A DNA stretch of 64,000 nt, taken from contig NZ_CP108569.1 of NCBI RefSeq assembly GCF_036010505.1, positions 2,296,001 through 2,360,000 of the forward strand. Direction: 5' to 3'. The stretch is from Streptomyces sp. NBC_01197. Lineage in GTDB: Bacteria; Actinomycetota; Actinomycetes; Streptomycetales; Streptomycetaceae. Below are positions 17,534-26,622 of this stretch, piece by piece. The notes under the pieces were generated by a model. That model made no database searches and had not been told where the DNA came from. It worked only from the letters and a program-made list of their open reading frames with translations. The position numbers and the translations under genes were made by a program. Each line of letters begins with the position of its first letter. The first letter of the stretch is position 1.

Positions 17534-17581
17534 ACACAACATATGGGGGGTGCTTTCCGGCGGGCACCCCACATGTATGCT
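17534..17581. promoter_or_regulatory. Probable pair of NrdR boxes upstream of the riboswitch
   Basis: ACACAACATATGGGGG (17534-17549) matches the NrdR box ACACWATATATWGTGT at 12 of 16 positions. A weaker copy at 17566-17581 matches 9 of 16, 32 bp away, the usual three-turn spacing of NrdR box pairs. In Streptomyces NrdR represses nrdABS. The assignment is inferred from pattern and position. Confidence 0.5.
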
Positions 17582-17700
17582 CATGCTCGCTGTCGCCGCA
17601 GGGGAATCCGGTGCGAATCCGGAACTGTCCCGCAACGGTGTGATCAGTGCGCTTTCGCGCACCGTGGAGTCCGAGGACCTGCCGACGGCGCATCCGGCTC
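17572..17700 (+). ncRNA. Cobalamin (B12) riboswitch controlling nrdAB
   Basis: Conserved cobalamin-aptamer core: GGGGAATCCGGTGCGAATCC starting at 17601, CTGTCCCGCAACGGTG at 17625-17640, and the 3' element GAGGACCTGCC at 17673-17683. Bound adenosylcobalamin lowers expression of the class Ia (B12-independent) reductase, as shown for S. coelicolor nrdABS. A 7-bp hairpin (CATCCGG 17691-17697 / CCGGATG 17708-17714) just downstream may be part of the expression platform. About 130 bp of leader separate the aptamer from nrdA. Confidence 0.9.
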
Positions 17701-17830
17701 GACCGAACCGGATGGGAAACGTCCGGGCCTCGCGGTTGGGCCTGCGGATGCTGTGCGGTGTGCTGCTCTGCTGCGCCCGTACGCACCCGTGCCCCCCGCC
17801 GGCCCCCAGCCGAGCGAGGGAGAGCGCACC

Positions 17831-20194
17831 GTGACCATCGCGCCCACCGCACCTGTCTCCGAGCAGGTGGCGGACGCCCCGGGAACCGTACTTCTGCGGA
17901 CCCTGACCGACCTCACCGCCGACCTCACCGACACCGACCCCGGCAAGGTCGCCGCGGCCGCCCTGCGCGGGCGCAACGCGGCGTCGGACGCGGCCGAGTT
18001 GCGGGAGCTGGCCACCGAGGCGGCCGCCGGTCTCATCTCCGAGGACCCCGCGTACTCGCGGCTGGCGGCCAGGCTGCTGACCCGTACCATCGCGGACGAG
18101 GCGGCGGGCCAGGGCGCGGTTTCCTTCTCCTCATCGGTCGCCGTCGGGCACCGCGAGGGCCTGATCGCCGACCGTACGGCCGACTTCGTACGGCTCCACG
18201 CGCAGCGGCTCGACGCGACCATCGACACCGGGGCCGACGACCGCTTCGGGTACTTCGGACTGCGCACCCTCTACAGCCGCTACCTGCTGCGCCACCCGCT
18301 CACCCGCCAGGTCATCGAGACACCCCAGCACTTCATGCTCCGGGTCGCCTGCGGTCTCGCCGCCGACGAGTCCGCGGCCGCCCTGGACGAGGTGGCCGCG
18401 CTGTACGGACTGATGAGCCGCCTCGACTACCTCCCCTCCTCCCCCACGCTCTTCAACTCGGGCACCCGCCATCCGCAGATGTCCTCCTGCTATCTGCTGG
18501 ACTCGCCGCTCGACCAGCTGGACTCGATCTACGGGCGCTACCACGAGGTGGCGCGGCTTTCGAAGCACGCGGGCGGCATCGGCCTCTCGTACTCCCGTAT
18601 CCGCTCCCGCGGTTCGCTGATCCGCGGCACCAACGGGCACTCCAACGGCATCGTCCCCTTTCTCAAGACCCTCGACGCCTCGGTCGCCGCGGTGAACCAG
18701 GGCGGCCGGCGCAAGGGCGCCGCCGCCGTCTATCTGGAGACCTGGCACTCGGACATCGAGGAGTTCCTGGAGCTGCGCGACAACACCGGTGAGGACGCCC
18801 GGCGTACGCACAACCTCAACCTGGCCCACTGGGTGCCCGACGAGTTCATGCGCCGGGTCGACGCGGACGGCACCTGGTCGCTGTTCTCGCCCGCGGACGT
18901 ACCGGAGCTGACCGATCTCTGGGGCGACGACTTCGACGCCGTCTACCGCAAGGCCGAGGCCGACGGGCTGGCCAGGAAGACCATCCCCGCGCGGGAGCTG
19001 TACGGGCGGATGATGCGTACCCTCGCGCAGACCGGCCAGGGCTGGATGACCTTCAAGGACGCGTCGAACCGTACGGCCAACCAGACCGCCGAGCCCGGCT
19101 CGGTCGTCCACTCGTCGAACCTCTGCACCGAGATCCTGGAGGTGACGGACGACGGCGAGACCGCGGTCTGCAACCTGGGCTCGGTCAACGTCGGCGCGTT
19201 CGTCTCGGGCGATTCGCTCGACTGGGAGCGCCTCGACGCGACCGTCCGCACCGCGGTCACCTTCCTCGACCGGGTCGTGGACATCAACTTCTACCCGACC
19301 GAGCAGGCGGGCCGTTCCAACGCCAAGTGGCGGCCGGTGGGCCTGGGCCTGATGGGGCTCCAGGACGTCTTCTTCCAGCTGCGGCTGCCCTTCGACTCGC
19401 CGCAGGCCAAGGCGCTCTCCACCCGGATCTCCGAGCGGATCATGCTCGCCGCATACGAGGCGTCCTGCGACCTCGCCGACCGGAGCGGCCCCCTGCCCGC
19501 CTGGGAGAAGACCCGTGCGGCGCGCGGTGTGCTGCACCCCGACCACTACGCGACCGAGCTCAGCTGGCCGGAGCGCTGGGACGCGCTGCGCGCCCGGATC
19601 GCGAAGACCGGGATGCGCAACTCGCTGCTCCTCGCGATCGCGCCCACGGCGACCATCGCCTCGATCGCCGGGGTGTACGAGTGCATCGAGCCGCAGGTCT
19701 CCAACCTCTTCAAGCGCGAGACGCTCTCGGGTGAATTCCTCCAGGTCAACGCGTACTTGGTGAAGGAGCTGAAGGAACTGGGCGTCTGGGACGCGCAGTC
19801 CCGTGAGGCACTGCGCGAGGCCAGCGGGTCGGTGCAGGGCTTCAGTTGGATCCCCGAGGAGGTCCGGGCGCTGTACCGCACGGCGTGGGAGATCCCGCAG
19901 CGCGGTCTGATCGACATGGCGGCGGCCCGTACTCCGTACATCGACCAGAGCCAGTCGCTGAACCTCTTCCTGGAGACGCCCACCATCGGGAAGCTCTCGT
20001 CGATGTACGCGTACGCGTGGAAGCAGGGCATCAAGACCACGTACTACCTGCGTTCGCGTCCGGCGACGCGCATCGCGCGGGCGGCGCGCTCCGCCGCCGT
20101 CCCCATCCCCGCACAGCAGGATCCGGCCGCCGCCGAAGCGGACGCCATCGCCTGCTCCCTTGAGAACCCCGAGTCCTGCGAGGCCTGCCAGTAA
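17831..20194 (+). CDS. nrdA: Class Ia ribonucleotide reductase large subunit NrdA
   Basis: 787-aa catalytic subunit that reduces ribonucleoside diphosphates. Redox pair C220 (SSCYLL) and C447 (AVCNLGS); active-site triad N430, C432, E434 (NLCTEI); radical-transfer tyrosines Y738-Y739 (TTYYLRS); C-terminal thiol pair in CEACQ for regeneration by thioredoxin. The first 100 residues form a helical region where the ATP-cone usually lies, but its motif is weak. The GTG at 17831 follows a GAGGGAG. It is preceded by the B12 riboswitch and overlaps nrdB by one base (TAATG). Confidence 0.95.
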   Translation: MTIAPTAPVSEQVADAPGTVLLRTLTDLTADLTDTDPGKVAAAALRGRNAASDAAELRELATEAAAGLISEDPAYSRLAARLLTRTIADEAAGQGAVSFSSSVAVGHREGLIADRTADFVRLHAQRLDATIDTGADDRFGYFGLRTLYSRYLLRHPLTRQVIETPQHFMLRVACGLAADESAAALDEVAALYGLMSRLDYLPSSPTLFNSGTRHPQMSSCYLLDSPLDQLDSIYGRYHEVARLSKHAGGIGLSYSRIRSRGSLIRGTNGHSNGIVPFLKTLDASVAAVNQGGRRKGAAAVYLETWHSDIEEFLELRDNTGEDARRTHNLNLAHWVPDEFMRRVDADGTWSLFSPADVPELTDLWGDDFDAVYRKAEADGLARKTIPARELYGRMMRTLAQTGQGWMTFKDASNRTANQTAEPGSVVHSSNLCTEILEVTDDGETAVCNLGSVNVGAFVSGDSLDWERLDATVRTAVTFLDRVVDINFYPTEQAGRSNAKWRPVGLGLMGLQDVFFQLRLPFDSPQAKALSTRISERIMLAAYEASCDLADRSGPLPAWEKTRAARGVLHPDHYATELSWPERWDALRARIAKTGMRNSLLLAIAPTATIASIAGVYECIEPQVSNLFKRETLSGEFLQVNAYLVKELKELGVWDAQSREALREASGSVQGFSWIPEEVRALYRTAWEIPQRGLIDMAAARTPYIDQSQSLNLFLETPTIGKLSSMYAYAWKQGIKTTYYLRSRPATRIARAARSAAVPIPAQQDPAAAEADAIACSLENPESCEACQ

Positions 20195-21219
20195 TGAGTG
20201 ACGAACACCCGAAGTCCGAGAAGAACCTGCTCGACCCGGGCTTCGAGCTGACCCTGCGTCCGATGCGCTACCCGGACTTCTACGAGCGCTACCGCGACGC
20301 GATCAAGAACACCTGGACGGTCGAGGAGGTCGACCTCCACTCGGACGTGACCGACCTGGCCAAGCTCTCGCCGGGCGAGCAGCACATGATCGGCCGGCTG
20401 GTCGCGTTCTTCGCGACGGGCGACTCGATCGTCTCCAACAACCTCGTGCTGACGCTCTACAAGCACATCAACTCCCCCGAGGCTCGGCTGTATCTCTCGC
20501 GCCAGCTGTTCGAGGAAGCCGTGCACGTCCAGTTCTATCTGACGCTGCTCGACACCTATCTGCCCGACCCGGAGGACCGCGCGGCGGCCTTCGACGCGGT
20601 CGAGGAGATCCCCTCCATCCGCGAGAAGGCGCAGTTCTGCTTCCGGTGGATGGACTCCGTGGAGAAGATCGAGCGGCTGGAGACACAGGCGGACCGCCGC
20701 CGCTTCCTGCTGAACCTGATCTGCTTCGCGGCGTGCATCGAGGGGCTGTTCTTCTACGGCGCCTTCGCGTACGTGTACTGGTTCCGCTCGCGGGGGTTGC
20801 TGCACGGTCTGGCGACGGGCACCAACTGGGTGTTCCGTGACGAGACCATGCACATGAACTTCGCGTTCGAGGTGGTAGACACGGTCCGCAAGGAGGAGCC
20901 CGAGCTCTTCGACGACGCGCTGCGCCGGCAGGTCACCGACATGATGCGCGAAGCGGTCGAGGCGGAGCTGCAGTTCGGCCGGGACCTGTGCGGCGACGGG
21001 CTGCCGGGGATGAACACCGAGTCGATGCGCGAGTATCTCCAGTGCGTCGCCGACCAGCGGCTGACCCGGCTGGGCTTCGCTCCGGTGTACGGCTCGGAGA
21101 ACCCGTTCTCCTTCATGGAGTTGCAGGGCGTGCAGGAGCTGACGAACTTCTTCGAGCGGCGCCCTTCGGCGTACCAGGTCGCGGTCGAGGGCTCGGTCTC
21201 CTTCGACGACGACTTCTAG
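20194..21219 (+). CDS. nrdB: Class Ia ribonucleotide reductase small subunit NrdB
   Basis: 341-aa diiron-tyrosyl radical subunit. Metal-ligand helices are visible: GDSIV with an Asp ligand, LFEEAVHVQFY with Glu and His ligands, CIEGLFFYGAF, and RDETMHMNFAF with Glu and His. The C-terminal tail VSFDDDF docks into NrdA. ATG overlaps the nrdA stop, so translation is coupled. It is B12-repressed with nrdA through the upstream riboswitch. Confidence 0.95.
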   Translation: MSDEHPKSEKNLLDPGFELTLRPMRYPDFYERYRDAIKNTWTVEEVDLHSDVTDLAKLSPGEQHMIGRLVAFFATGDSIVSNNLVLTLYKHINSPEARLYLSRQLFEEAVHVQFYLTLLDTYLPDPEDRAAAFDAVEEIPSIREKAQFCFRWMDSVEKIERLETQADRRRFLLNLICFAACIEGLFFYGAFAYVYWFRSRGLLHGLATGTNWVFRDETMHMNFAFEVVDTVRKEEPELFDDALRRQVTDMMREAVEAELQFGRDLCGDGLPGMNTESMREYLQCVADQRLTRLGFAPVYGSENPFSFMELQGVQELTNFFERRPSAYQVAVEGSVSFDDDF

Positions 21220-21230
21220 TAACGGCCGGT

Positions 21231-21268
21231 GGGTGGCGCGTCCGCAGTATTCCGCGGGCGCGCCACCC
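21231..21268. terminator. Bidirectional terminator after nrdB
   Basis: A 10-bp stem (GGGTGGCGCG at 21231-21240, CGCGCCACCC at 21259-21268) lies between convergent nrdB and the secreted-protein gene. Confidence 0.7.
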
Positions 21269-21293
21269 GGCTGTGCGGCCAGTGCCGTTCGGC

Positions 21294-22070
21294 CTAGCGC
21301 AGTTTCACGGTGTCACCTGCGGAGGTGATCGCCATGGTGGTGTGCGTACCGGAGAAGTCCCAGCGCCAGGTCCCCGATGCGGTCGCCGTGACCGTGGTGC
21401 TCAGGGTGCCCGTTGAGCTGGTCCGTACCGTCTTGACCGTGGTGTACGCGGACGCCCCTGCCTTCTTGAACTGGAGCTTCACGTTCTGTTTCGTGTAGCC
21501 GTGGTACTTGAGGTCGTTCCAGTTGGCCCGCGCGAGCTTGCCCATGACGGTCAGCTTGCCGCCCTTGGCGACCGGCTCGGGGGTGGCGTCGGCCGTGAGC
21601 GTCGACGCACGCTTGAAGTCGAAGTGCGCGAGGCTGTCGTGGATCCAGTAGTCGCCGTCCTTCGCCTGGACGGTGGCGTTGACCTGCCAGGTGCCCGCGA
21701 GCTCGTTGGGATCGATGTCCACCGACGACTTCAGCCAGGCCGGGTGCACCTCGAAGGTCTCGGTGCAGACCGATGTCGTGCTGCTCGACTTGTGGCAGGT
21801 GTTCCCGGTCCAGTCCCCGCTGTCGTAGCCGTTCTTCGAGTTGAAGACGCTGACGTGGCTGACGCCCTTCACCCCGGAGTTGTCCTTGACCGTGAAGGTG
21901 ACCGGAAAGGTCTTGACGTCATGCACCCCCACGATGACGTTGCCCCCGTTGTTCACCACGGTCTTCGTGACCCTGATGTCCCCCTTGCCCTCGGCGTGAG
22001 CCGCCGGAGCCCCCAGTACCCCTACAGCCGCGGCACTGAATACCGTGGCCAACAGCGCAGTTCTGCGCAT
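21294..22070 (-). CDS. Secreted protein of unknown function
   Basis: 258-aa protein with a Sec signal peptide (MRRTALLATVFSAAAVGVLGAP, probable cleavage after AHA near residue 26). The mature part is rich in Thr, Val and Lys and looks all-beta. It has two cysteines (NTCHKSS and SVCTETF) that could form one disulphide. A C-terminal half (about 165-258) resembles repeat-type beta sandwiches (KLTVMGKLARANW, VKLQFKKAGASAYTTVKTV). I do not recognise a named family with certainty. It interrupts nrdB and the GlxA-type regulator gene and reads against them. Confidence 0.75.
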   Translation of the reverse strand: MRRTALLATVFSAAAVGVLGAPAAHAEGKGDIRVTKTVVNNGGNVIVGVHDVKTFPVTFTVKDNSGVKGVSHVSVFNSKNGYDSGDWTGNTCHKSSSTTSVCTETFEVHPAWLKSSVDIDPNELAGTWQVNATVQAKDGDYWIHDSLAHFDFKRASTLTADATPEPVAKGGKLTVMGKLARANWNDLKYHGYTKQNVKLQFKKAGASAYTTVKTVRTSSTGTLSTTVTATASGTWRWDFSGTHTTMAITSAGDTVKLR

Positions 22071-22141
22071 GTCCCCTCCCTGGATCGTTCCTCTGAGAGA
22101 TCACAGAGTAGATCCAGCCGGCCGACAGGGCTGGGCGGGTC

Positions 22142-22369
22142 TCACCAGGTGGTGTGCGCCACGGCGCGGGGGCGCCGCCCGTCCCGGCCGGGCGCTCCCG
22201 GTCCGGGTGGCAGCGGCGCGGGAGCGGCCTCCCGGTCCGTGCCGCCGGCCGGCCCGCGCCGGGCGAGCTCGCGGTCGATGCGGCGCTCGTAGGCGTGCCA
22301 GATCAGCGAGGGCAGCGCCAGGATGACGAAGACGGCGAGCACGGTCAGGTAGTCCAGGAATGTGTTCAT
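22142..22369 (-). CDS. Small single-span membrane protein
   Basis: 75-aa protein with one N-terminal membrane helix (FLDYLTVLAVFVILALPSLIW) and a charged Arg/Pro/Gly-rich cytoplasmic tail. The ATG at 22369 lies 81 bp from the divergent regulator gene start. Function is unknown; it could be a conserved Streptomyces small membrane protein. Confidence 0.6.
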   Translation of the reverse strand: MNTFLDYLTVLAVFVILALPSLIWHAYERRIDRELARRGPAGGTDREAAPAPLPPGPGAPGRDGRRPRAVAHTTW

Positions 22370-22450
22370 GCGTCAACTGTGACGCCGGACGCCCGGGAAA
22401 ATCAGTGGCAGGACTGACATGCACCGTCGAATTGCTGCCACGCTGGACCC

Positions 22451-23416
22451 ATGATGAAGAACGTCGTCGTGGTCCTGATGGAGGGCGTGAATCCGTTCGA
22501 ACTCGGCGTGGTCTGCGAGGCGTTCGGCCTCGACCGGAGCGACGAGGGGCTGCCGGTGTACGACTTCGCGGTGGCGTCCGCCGAAGGGCCCGTCCTGCAG
22601 ACGCACGCCGGGTTCACGCTCAGCACCGAACACGGCCTGGAACGGCTCGAAGAGGCCGATCTGATCGCGGTGCCGGCCGCGGAGTCCCGGGGGAACCGCG
22701 CCTACCCGCAGGCCCTCCTCGACGCGCTGTGCCGGGCGGTGGACCGCGGCGCCCGGGTGCTCAGCGTCTGCTCCGGTGTCTTCGTGCTCGGTTCGGCGGG
22801 ACTGCTCGACGGCCGCCGCTGCGCCGCGCACTGGCGCCACGCGGACGAGCTGGCCCGCGCCTTCCCGCTGGCCAGGGTGGAACCCGATGTGCTGTACGTG
22901 GACGAGGACCCCGTCATCACGTCGGCCGGGACGGCGGCCGGCATCGACGCCTGCCTGCACATCGTCCGCAAGGAGCACGGCCCGCACGTCGCCAACAAAA
23001 TCGCCCGGCGGATGGTGGTGCCGCCCCATCGCGACGGAGGCCAGGCCCAGTTCGTCGAGCGCCCGGTGAGCCCGGAGCGGGCCGACAGTGTCGCCGATGT
23101 ACTGGGCTGGATGGAACAGCATCTGGACGAGGAGCAGACCGTGGAACAACTGGCGGCCCGCGCCCTGATGTCACCACGCACCTTCGCCCGCCGCTTCCAA
23201 CAGGAGACGGGGACGACACCGTACCGCTGGCTGCTGCGCCAACGGGTGCTGCTGGCACAGGAGTTGCTGGAGGCGTCCGACGAGACGGTGGACTCGATCG
23301 CGGGCCGGGTCGGCTTCGGTACGGGTGCGGGGCTGCGCCACCACTTCCTCCGTACGCTCGGCACCACCCCGAACGCCTACCGGCGGACGTTCCGGGGCCC
23401 GGTCGGCACGGCCTGA
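22451..23416 (+). CDS. GlxA-family AraC regulator with DJ-1/PfpI domain (candidate NrdS)
   Basis: 321-aa regulator. The N-terminal DJ-1/PfpI-like class I glutamine-amidotransferase-like domain (about 1-185) contains the nucleophile-elbow-like VCSGVFVLG. The C-terminal AraC double helix-turn-helix (about 215-315) includes MSPRTFARRFQQETGTTPYRWL and GFGTGAGLRHHFLRTLGTTPNAYR. S. coelicolor nrdAB is followed by nrdS, encoding an AraC-type regulator. This gene is the positional candidate, but here two unrelated minus-strand genes separate it from nrdB. No clear Shine-Dalgarno is seen before the ATG; the second ATG at 22454 is also possible. Confidence 0.85.
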   Translation: MMKNVVVVLMEGVNPFELGVVCEAFGLDRSDEGLPVYDFAVASAEGPVLQTHAGFTLSTEHGLERLEEADLIAVPAAESRGNRAYPQALLDALCRAVDRGARVLSVCSGVFVLGSAGLLDGRRCAAHWRHADELARAFPLARVEPDVLYVDEDPVITSAGTAAGIDACLHIVRKEHGPHVANKIARRMVVPPHRDGGQAQFVERPVSPERADSVADVLGWMEQHLDEEQTVEQLAARALMSPRTFARRFQQETGTTPYRWLLRQRVLLAQELLEASDETVDSIAGRVGFGTGAGLRHHFLRTLGTTPNAYRRTFRGPVGTA

Positions 23417-23454
23417 CCCGAGCCCGGCCCGGGCCCCCGCCAGGTCAGCTCAGG

Positions 23455-24084
23455 TCAGAGGTTGGGGACGGTCTCGTAGCGCGGCGTGCCGTCCTCCATC
23501 TGCCGGAGCGCGTCCTTGCGGTCGCGCTTGGACAGGCGGTCGATGTACAGGTAGCCGTACAGGTGGTCCGTCTCGTGCTGGAGGCAGCGGGCGAAGTAGC
23601 CGGTGCCGCGCACCTTCACCGGGTTACCGTCGGCGTCCTGTCCGGTGACCTCCGCGTAGTCCGGGCGGGCCAGCTCGGCGTACGCGGTCGGGACGGAGAG
23701 GCAGCCCTCGTTGGACTCGTCGAGCCGGCGGCGGTCGGCCGGGGTCTCGGTGAGCACCGGGTTGCAGACGGCTCCGACATGGCGGTTGCCGTCGTCGTCG
23801 AGGCAGTCGTAGACGAAGACCTTGAGGTCGACACCGATCTGGTTCGCGGCCAGGCCCACGCCTTCGGCGGCCTTCTGGCTGGCGAACATGTCGTCGATCA
23901 GCTGGGCGAGCTCGGCGTCGAACGACGTGACGTCCTTGCACTCCCGGTGGAGCACCGGGTTGCCCACGACGGTGATGGGGCGGGCGGTACCGCGGGCGCG
24001 GTGGGCCTCCTCGCGCTCCTCGCAGTCCTCGGTGTCCACGACGAAACCGTCATTTACCTGCTGGTCCGTCTGCTCCTGCGACAT
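23455..24084 (-). CDS. def: Peptide deformylase
   Basis: 209-aa metalloenzyme removing the formyl group from nascent N-terminal methionine. All three motifs are intact: [10 protein letters not shown] (75-84), EGCLSVP (126-132, metal ligand C128) and QHETDH (169-174, ligands H170 and H174, catalytic E171). It carries a 35-residue hydrophilic N-terminal extension compared with E. coli. It is convergent with the regulator gene upstream. Confidence 0.95.
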   Translation of the reverse strand: MSQEQTDQQVNDGFVVDTEDCEEREEAHRARGTARPITVVGNPVLHRECKDVTSFDAELAQLIDDMFASQKAAEGVGLAANQIGVDLKVFVYDCLDDDGNRHVGAVCNPVLTETPADRRRLDESNEGCLSVPTAYAELARPDYAEVTGQDADGNPVKVRGTGYFARCLQHETDHLYGYLYIDRLSKRDRKDALRQMEDGTPRYETVPNL

Positions 24085-24194
24085 GTCCGCCGTACGCCTT
24101 CCTCAAAAACCCGGATCGATCCCGTACAGCTTAGACCGGCCCTCTGCTGGCGTGCGGCCGGTAACAGGAAGGGGCCTGATCCGGACGGGAGGCG

Positions 24195-25178
24195 CTAGCA
24201 GACCTCTTCGAGGTCCCGCCACTCGCGGCTGTCCGGGCTGTCGGCGACCCAGCCGTCGAGCAGTCCGCGGACCAGTCCCGCCGGGGCGGCTATGCCGCAC
24301 TCCCGCTCCGCGACCCAGAGCCCGCCCGCCGTGCGGTGGCCGAGCGGGCCGGGGTGGCCGGGCTCGCTGTGGTCATGCGGGTCGGGAGGGTGCTCGCCCT
24401 CGCCCTCGTCGCTCTCCATCTGCGACTCGGAGCAGGCACGGCAGAGCAGCCGGACGGACGACGACCAGTCCTCGGCGGCGAACCCGGCGTCGGCCGCCAG
24501 CTGCTCCAGGGCGTCCCGGTCGGCCTCGGTCGCCGCTTCGAGCAGCACCACCCAGGTCGGCACCGGCGACGGCGCCCACAGCTCGATCTCGTCGAAGACG
24601 GGGTACGAGGGGCCCGCGGCGGTGACGCGCTCGCCGTGCGGGACACCGTCGTGCAGGACGACCTCGCCCCAGCGCCTGCCGGACGACGGCAGCGGGATGG
24701 AGAGCACCTCGATGCGGGCGGGGTCGAGTCGGCGGCCCCAGACCACCTCGGCCTCCCCCTCCGGAGAGAGCCGCACGGCGGCGGAGCCGAGGTCCATACC
24801 GACGGGCTCACCGCTGGCCGCGGGCTCGCCCGGGACCCGCAGCCCGTACGCCTGCCAGGCCCGGCGGGCCAGCGGCCAGTCCTGCAGCGCGGTAGCCGCG
24901 ATCCCGACGTTCCACCAGTCCGGGGCGCCCGCCTCGCGGTCCAGGAGCGCCACGGCGCGCAGGCCGGCGGTCCGCGCGCGGTCCCAGTCGTGCCGGAACT
25001 TGTGCAGCAGGGCCAGATTGAACCAGGACTCGGACAGCCATGGTTCGAGATCGGCCGCGCGGGTGAGCAGGGCTCCCGCGTCCTCGTACCGACCGTCGCC
25101 GATCAGCGTGAACGCGCGGTCCGTGGCCTGCCGCCAGGATGCGGAGGGCCGATGCCGTACCTTCCCGAAGATCCTCAC
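24195..25178 (-). CDS. Tetratricopeptide-repeat protein
   Basis: 327-aa soluble protein with one or two N-terminal TPR-like helical repeats (ATDRAFTLIGDGRYEDAGALL, SWFNLALLHKFRHDWDRAR), then a mixed domain without a recognised family. A CRACSES motif and a His/Asp-rich loop occur near residue 250. GTG 25178 (MRIFGKVRHRPSASW) is preferred from recalled Streptomyces homologues; the frame stays open to a GTG at 25289. No catalytic site is apparent. Confidence 0.75.
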   Translation of the reverse strand: MRIFGKVRHRPSASWRQATDRAFTLIGDGRYEDAGALLTRAADLEPWLSESWFNLALLHKFRHDWDRARTAGLRAVALLDREAGAPDWWNVGIAATALQDWPLARRAWQAYGLRVPGEPAASGEPVGMDLGSAAVRLSPEGEAEVVWGRRLDPARIEVLSIPLPSSGRRWGEVVLHDGVPHGERVTAAGPSYPVFDEIELWAPSPVPTWVVLLEAATEADRDALEQLAADAGFAAEDWSSSVRLLCRACSESQMESDEGEGEHPPDPHDHSEPGHPGPLGHRTAGGLWVAERECGIAAPAGLVRGLLDGWVADSPDSREWRDLEEVC

Positions 25179-25332
25179 GATTCCCGCCTGCCGGTAGCTG
25201 AAAGGTCTCTGCTTCCCGGGCTCCGATTCCCCCGGACGCCCTCTCTTCGCATCCAACCATGCCCGGTCGGAGCGGCGCTCATTACCCACTGGTTACCCGC
25301 TCCGGGGCCCGGGACCCGCCCCCGGGACACCG

Positions 25333-26622
25333 TCAGGCGACACCGCCCCGGGAGAGCACACGGGCCAGGGATTCCACGACTTCCGGCTGGTAGTCGTGAG
25401 CGGTCCCCAGACGCAGCCGCTCCAGCGCATCGAGCGGCCGGCCCGCACCTCTCACTCCTTCACTTTCCCCGGCCAGGTCCTCGTACGCATTGACGGCCCG
25501 GACAATCCGGGCGGTGAGCGGCTGCTCCCGGTACGGGTCCGCCTGCCGCTCCACGATGACGGCGACCTTGGCGTCGACCCCGGTCTGGCGGACCACGGCA
25601 CCGCCGAGCAGCGCGATCCTGCGCTGCTCGGCGGGCGGCAGCGGTGCGGTGGCGCCGCCGGGTACCGGGTCGACGAGGGAGAGCTGGCCGATGTCGTGCA
25701 TCAGGGCCGCGTACTCCAGGACGGTCAGCACCGGCTCGGACAGCCCCAGCTCCCGGCCGACGGCCCGGCTGAGCCCGGCGACCCGGCGGGCGTGGCCGTG
25801 CGGGGTGTATCCGGCGATCTCGGTGGCGCGGGCGAGCGAGGTGATGGTCTGCCGGTAGGTCGTCCGGACCAGTGCGTGGCGGCGCAGCGAGAGCTGGGTG
25901 AGCAGCAGCGGTACGGAGAAGACGGGCAGCGCCCACAGCCCGGCGACCGCGACGCCGAGCGCCATCACGACACCGGTGGCGCAGACGGCCGAGCCGATGC
26001 CCGCGAGTGCGCGCAGTTCGTCGCGGAGCAGCGGCGCGATGCGGACTCCCCCGGTCGGGCGGGGGCCGGAACCCGGGGACGGACAGCGGGTGCGTGCCCG
26101 GGCCATCGCGGCGGCCAGGACGGCGTCGCAGAGGGCGGTGAGGCCGAGCAGCAGGAGCAGTACGACGGCGTACGAGGGGCCGCGCACCGCCCACTCGGCT
26201 GTCCGTCCCGGGCCGCACAGCGGCTGGAAGCAGGCGGCGGCGAAGGCGACCGTGAGCACCCGGCGGGCCATCTGGTCGGCGGTGGGGCCGCGCCCGCGCG
26301 CGACGTGCGGGGCGGTGCCGGCGAGCACCCCCGCCACGACGACGGCGACGACCTGGGGGACGCCGTGGACGGTGGGGTGGCCGCCGTTCTGGCCGAGCAG
26401 GGCGTAGGCGAGGGCTCCGGCGGCGCCGAGCGGGGCGGGTTCACGCTCGCTGCCGGGGCCGGTGCGACGGGTGAGTTCGCCCGCCGCGACGAGTATTCCG
26501 AAGGCGAGCGCGGTGTCCGCGTCGCCGACGCCGTGCCAGAGGGTCCAGCCGAGACCGGCCGCGGCGACCAGGGCGGCGGCGCCATGGACGAGGCGCACAG
26601 GGCAGGGCGTACGGGCGCTCAC
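25333..26622 (-). CDS. Membrane protein with degenerate HD domain
   Basis: 429 aa. The N-terminal half has seven or eight hydrophobic segments. A cytoplasmic HD-type phosphohydrolase domain follows, with GHARRVAGLSRAVG and the HD pair in ALMHDIGQLS. Downstream it lacks the GYP motif and the HHE helix of active HD-GYP enzymes, so it may be inactive or have another specificity. Its GTG start overlaps the stop of the upstream HD-GYP gene (GTGA, 26619-26622), indicating a translationally coupled pair. Confidence 0.8.
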   Translation of the reverse strand: MSARTPCPVRLVHGAAALVAAAGLGWTLWHGVGDADTALAFGILVAAGELTRRTGPGSEREPAPLGAAGALAYALLGQNGGHPTVHGVPQVVAVVVAGVLAGTAPHVARGRGPTADQMARRVLTVAFAAACFQPLCGPGRTAEWAVRGPSYAVVLLLLLGLTALCDAVLAAAMARARTRCPSPGSGPRPTGGVRIAPLLRDELRALAGIGSAVCATGVVMALGVAVAGLWALPVFSVPLLLTQLSLRRHALVRTTYRQTITSLARATEIAGYTPHGHARRVAGLSRAVGRELGLSEPVLTVLEYAALMHDIGQLSLVDPVPGGATAPLPPAEQRRIALLGGAVVRQTGVDAKVAVIVERQADPYREQPLTARIVRAVNAYEDLAGESEGVRGAGRPLDALERLRLGTAHDYQPEVVESLARVLSRGGVA

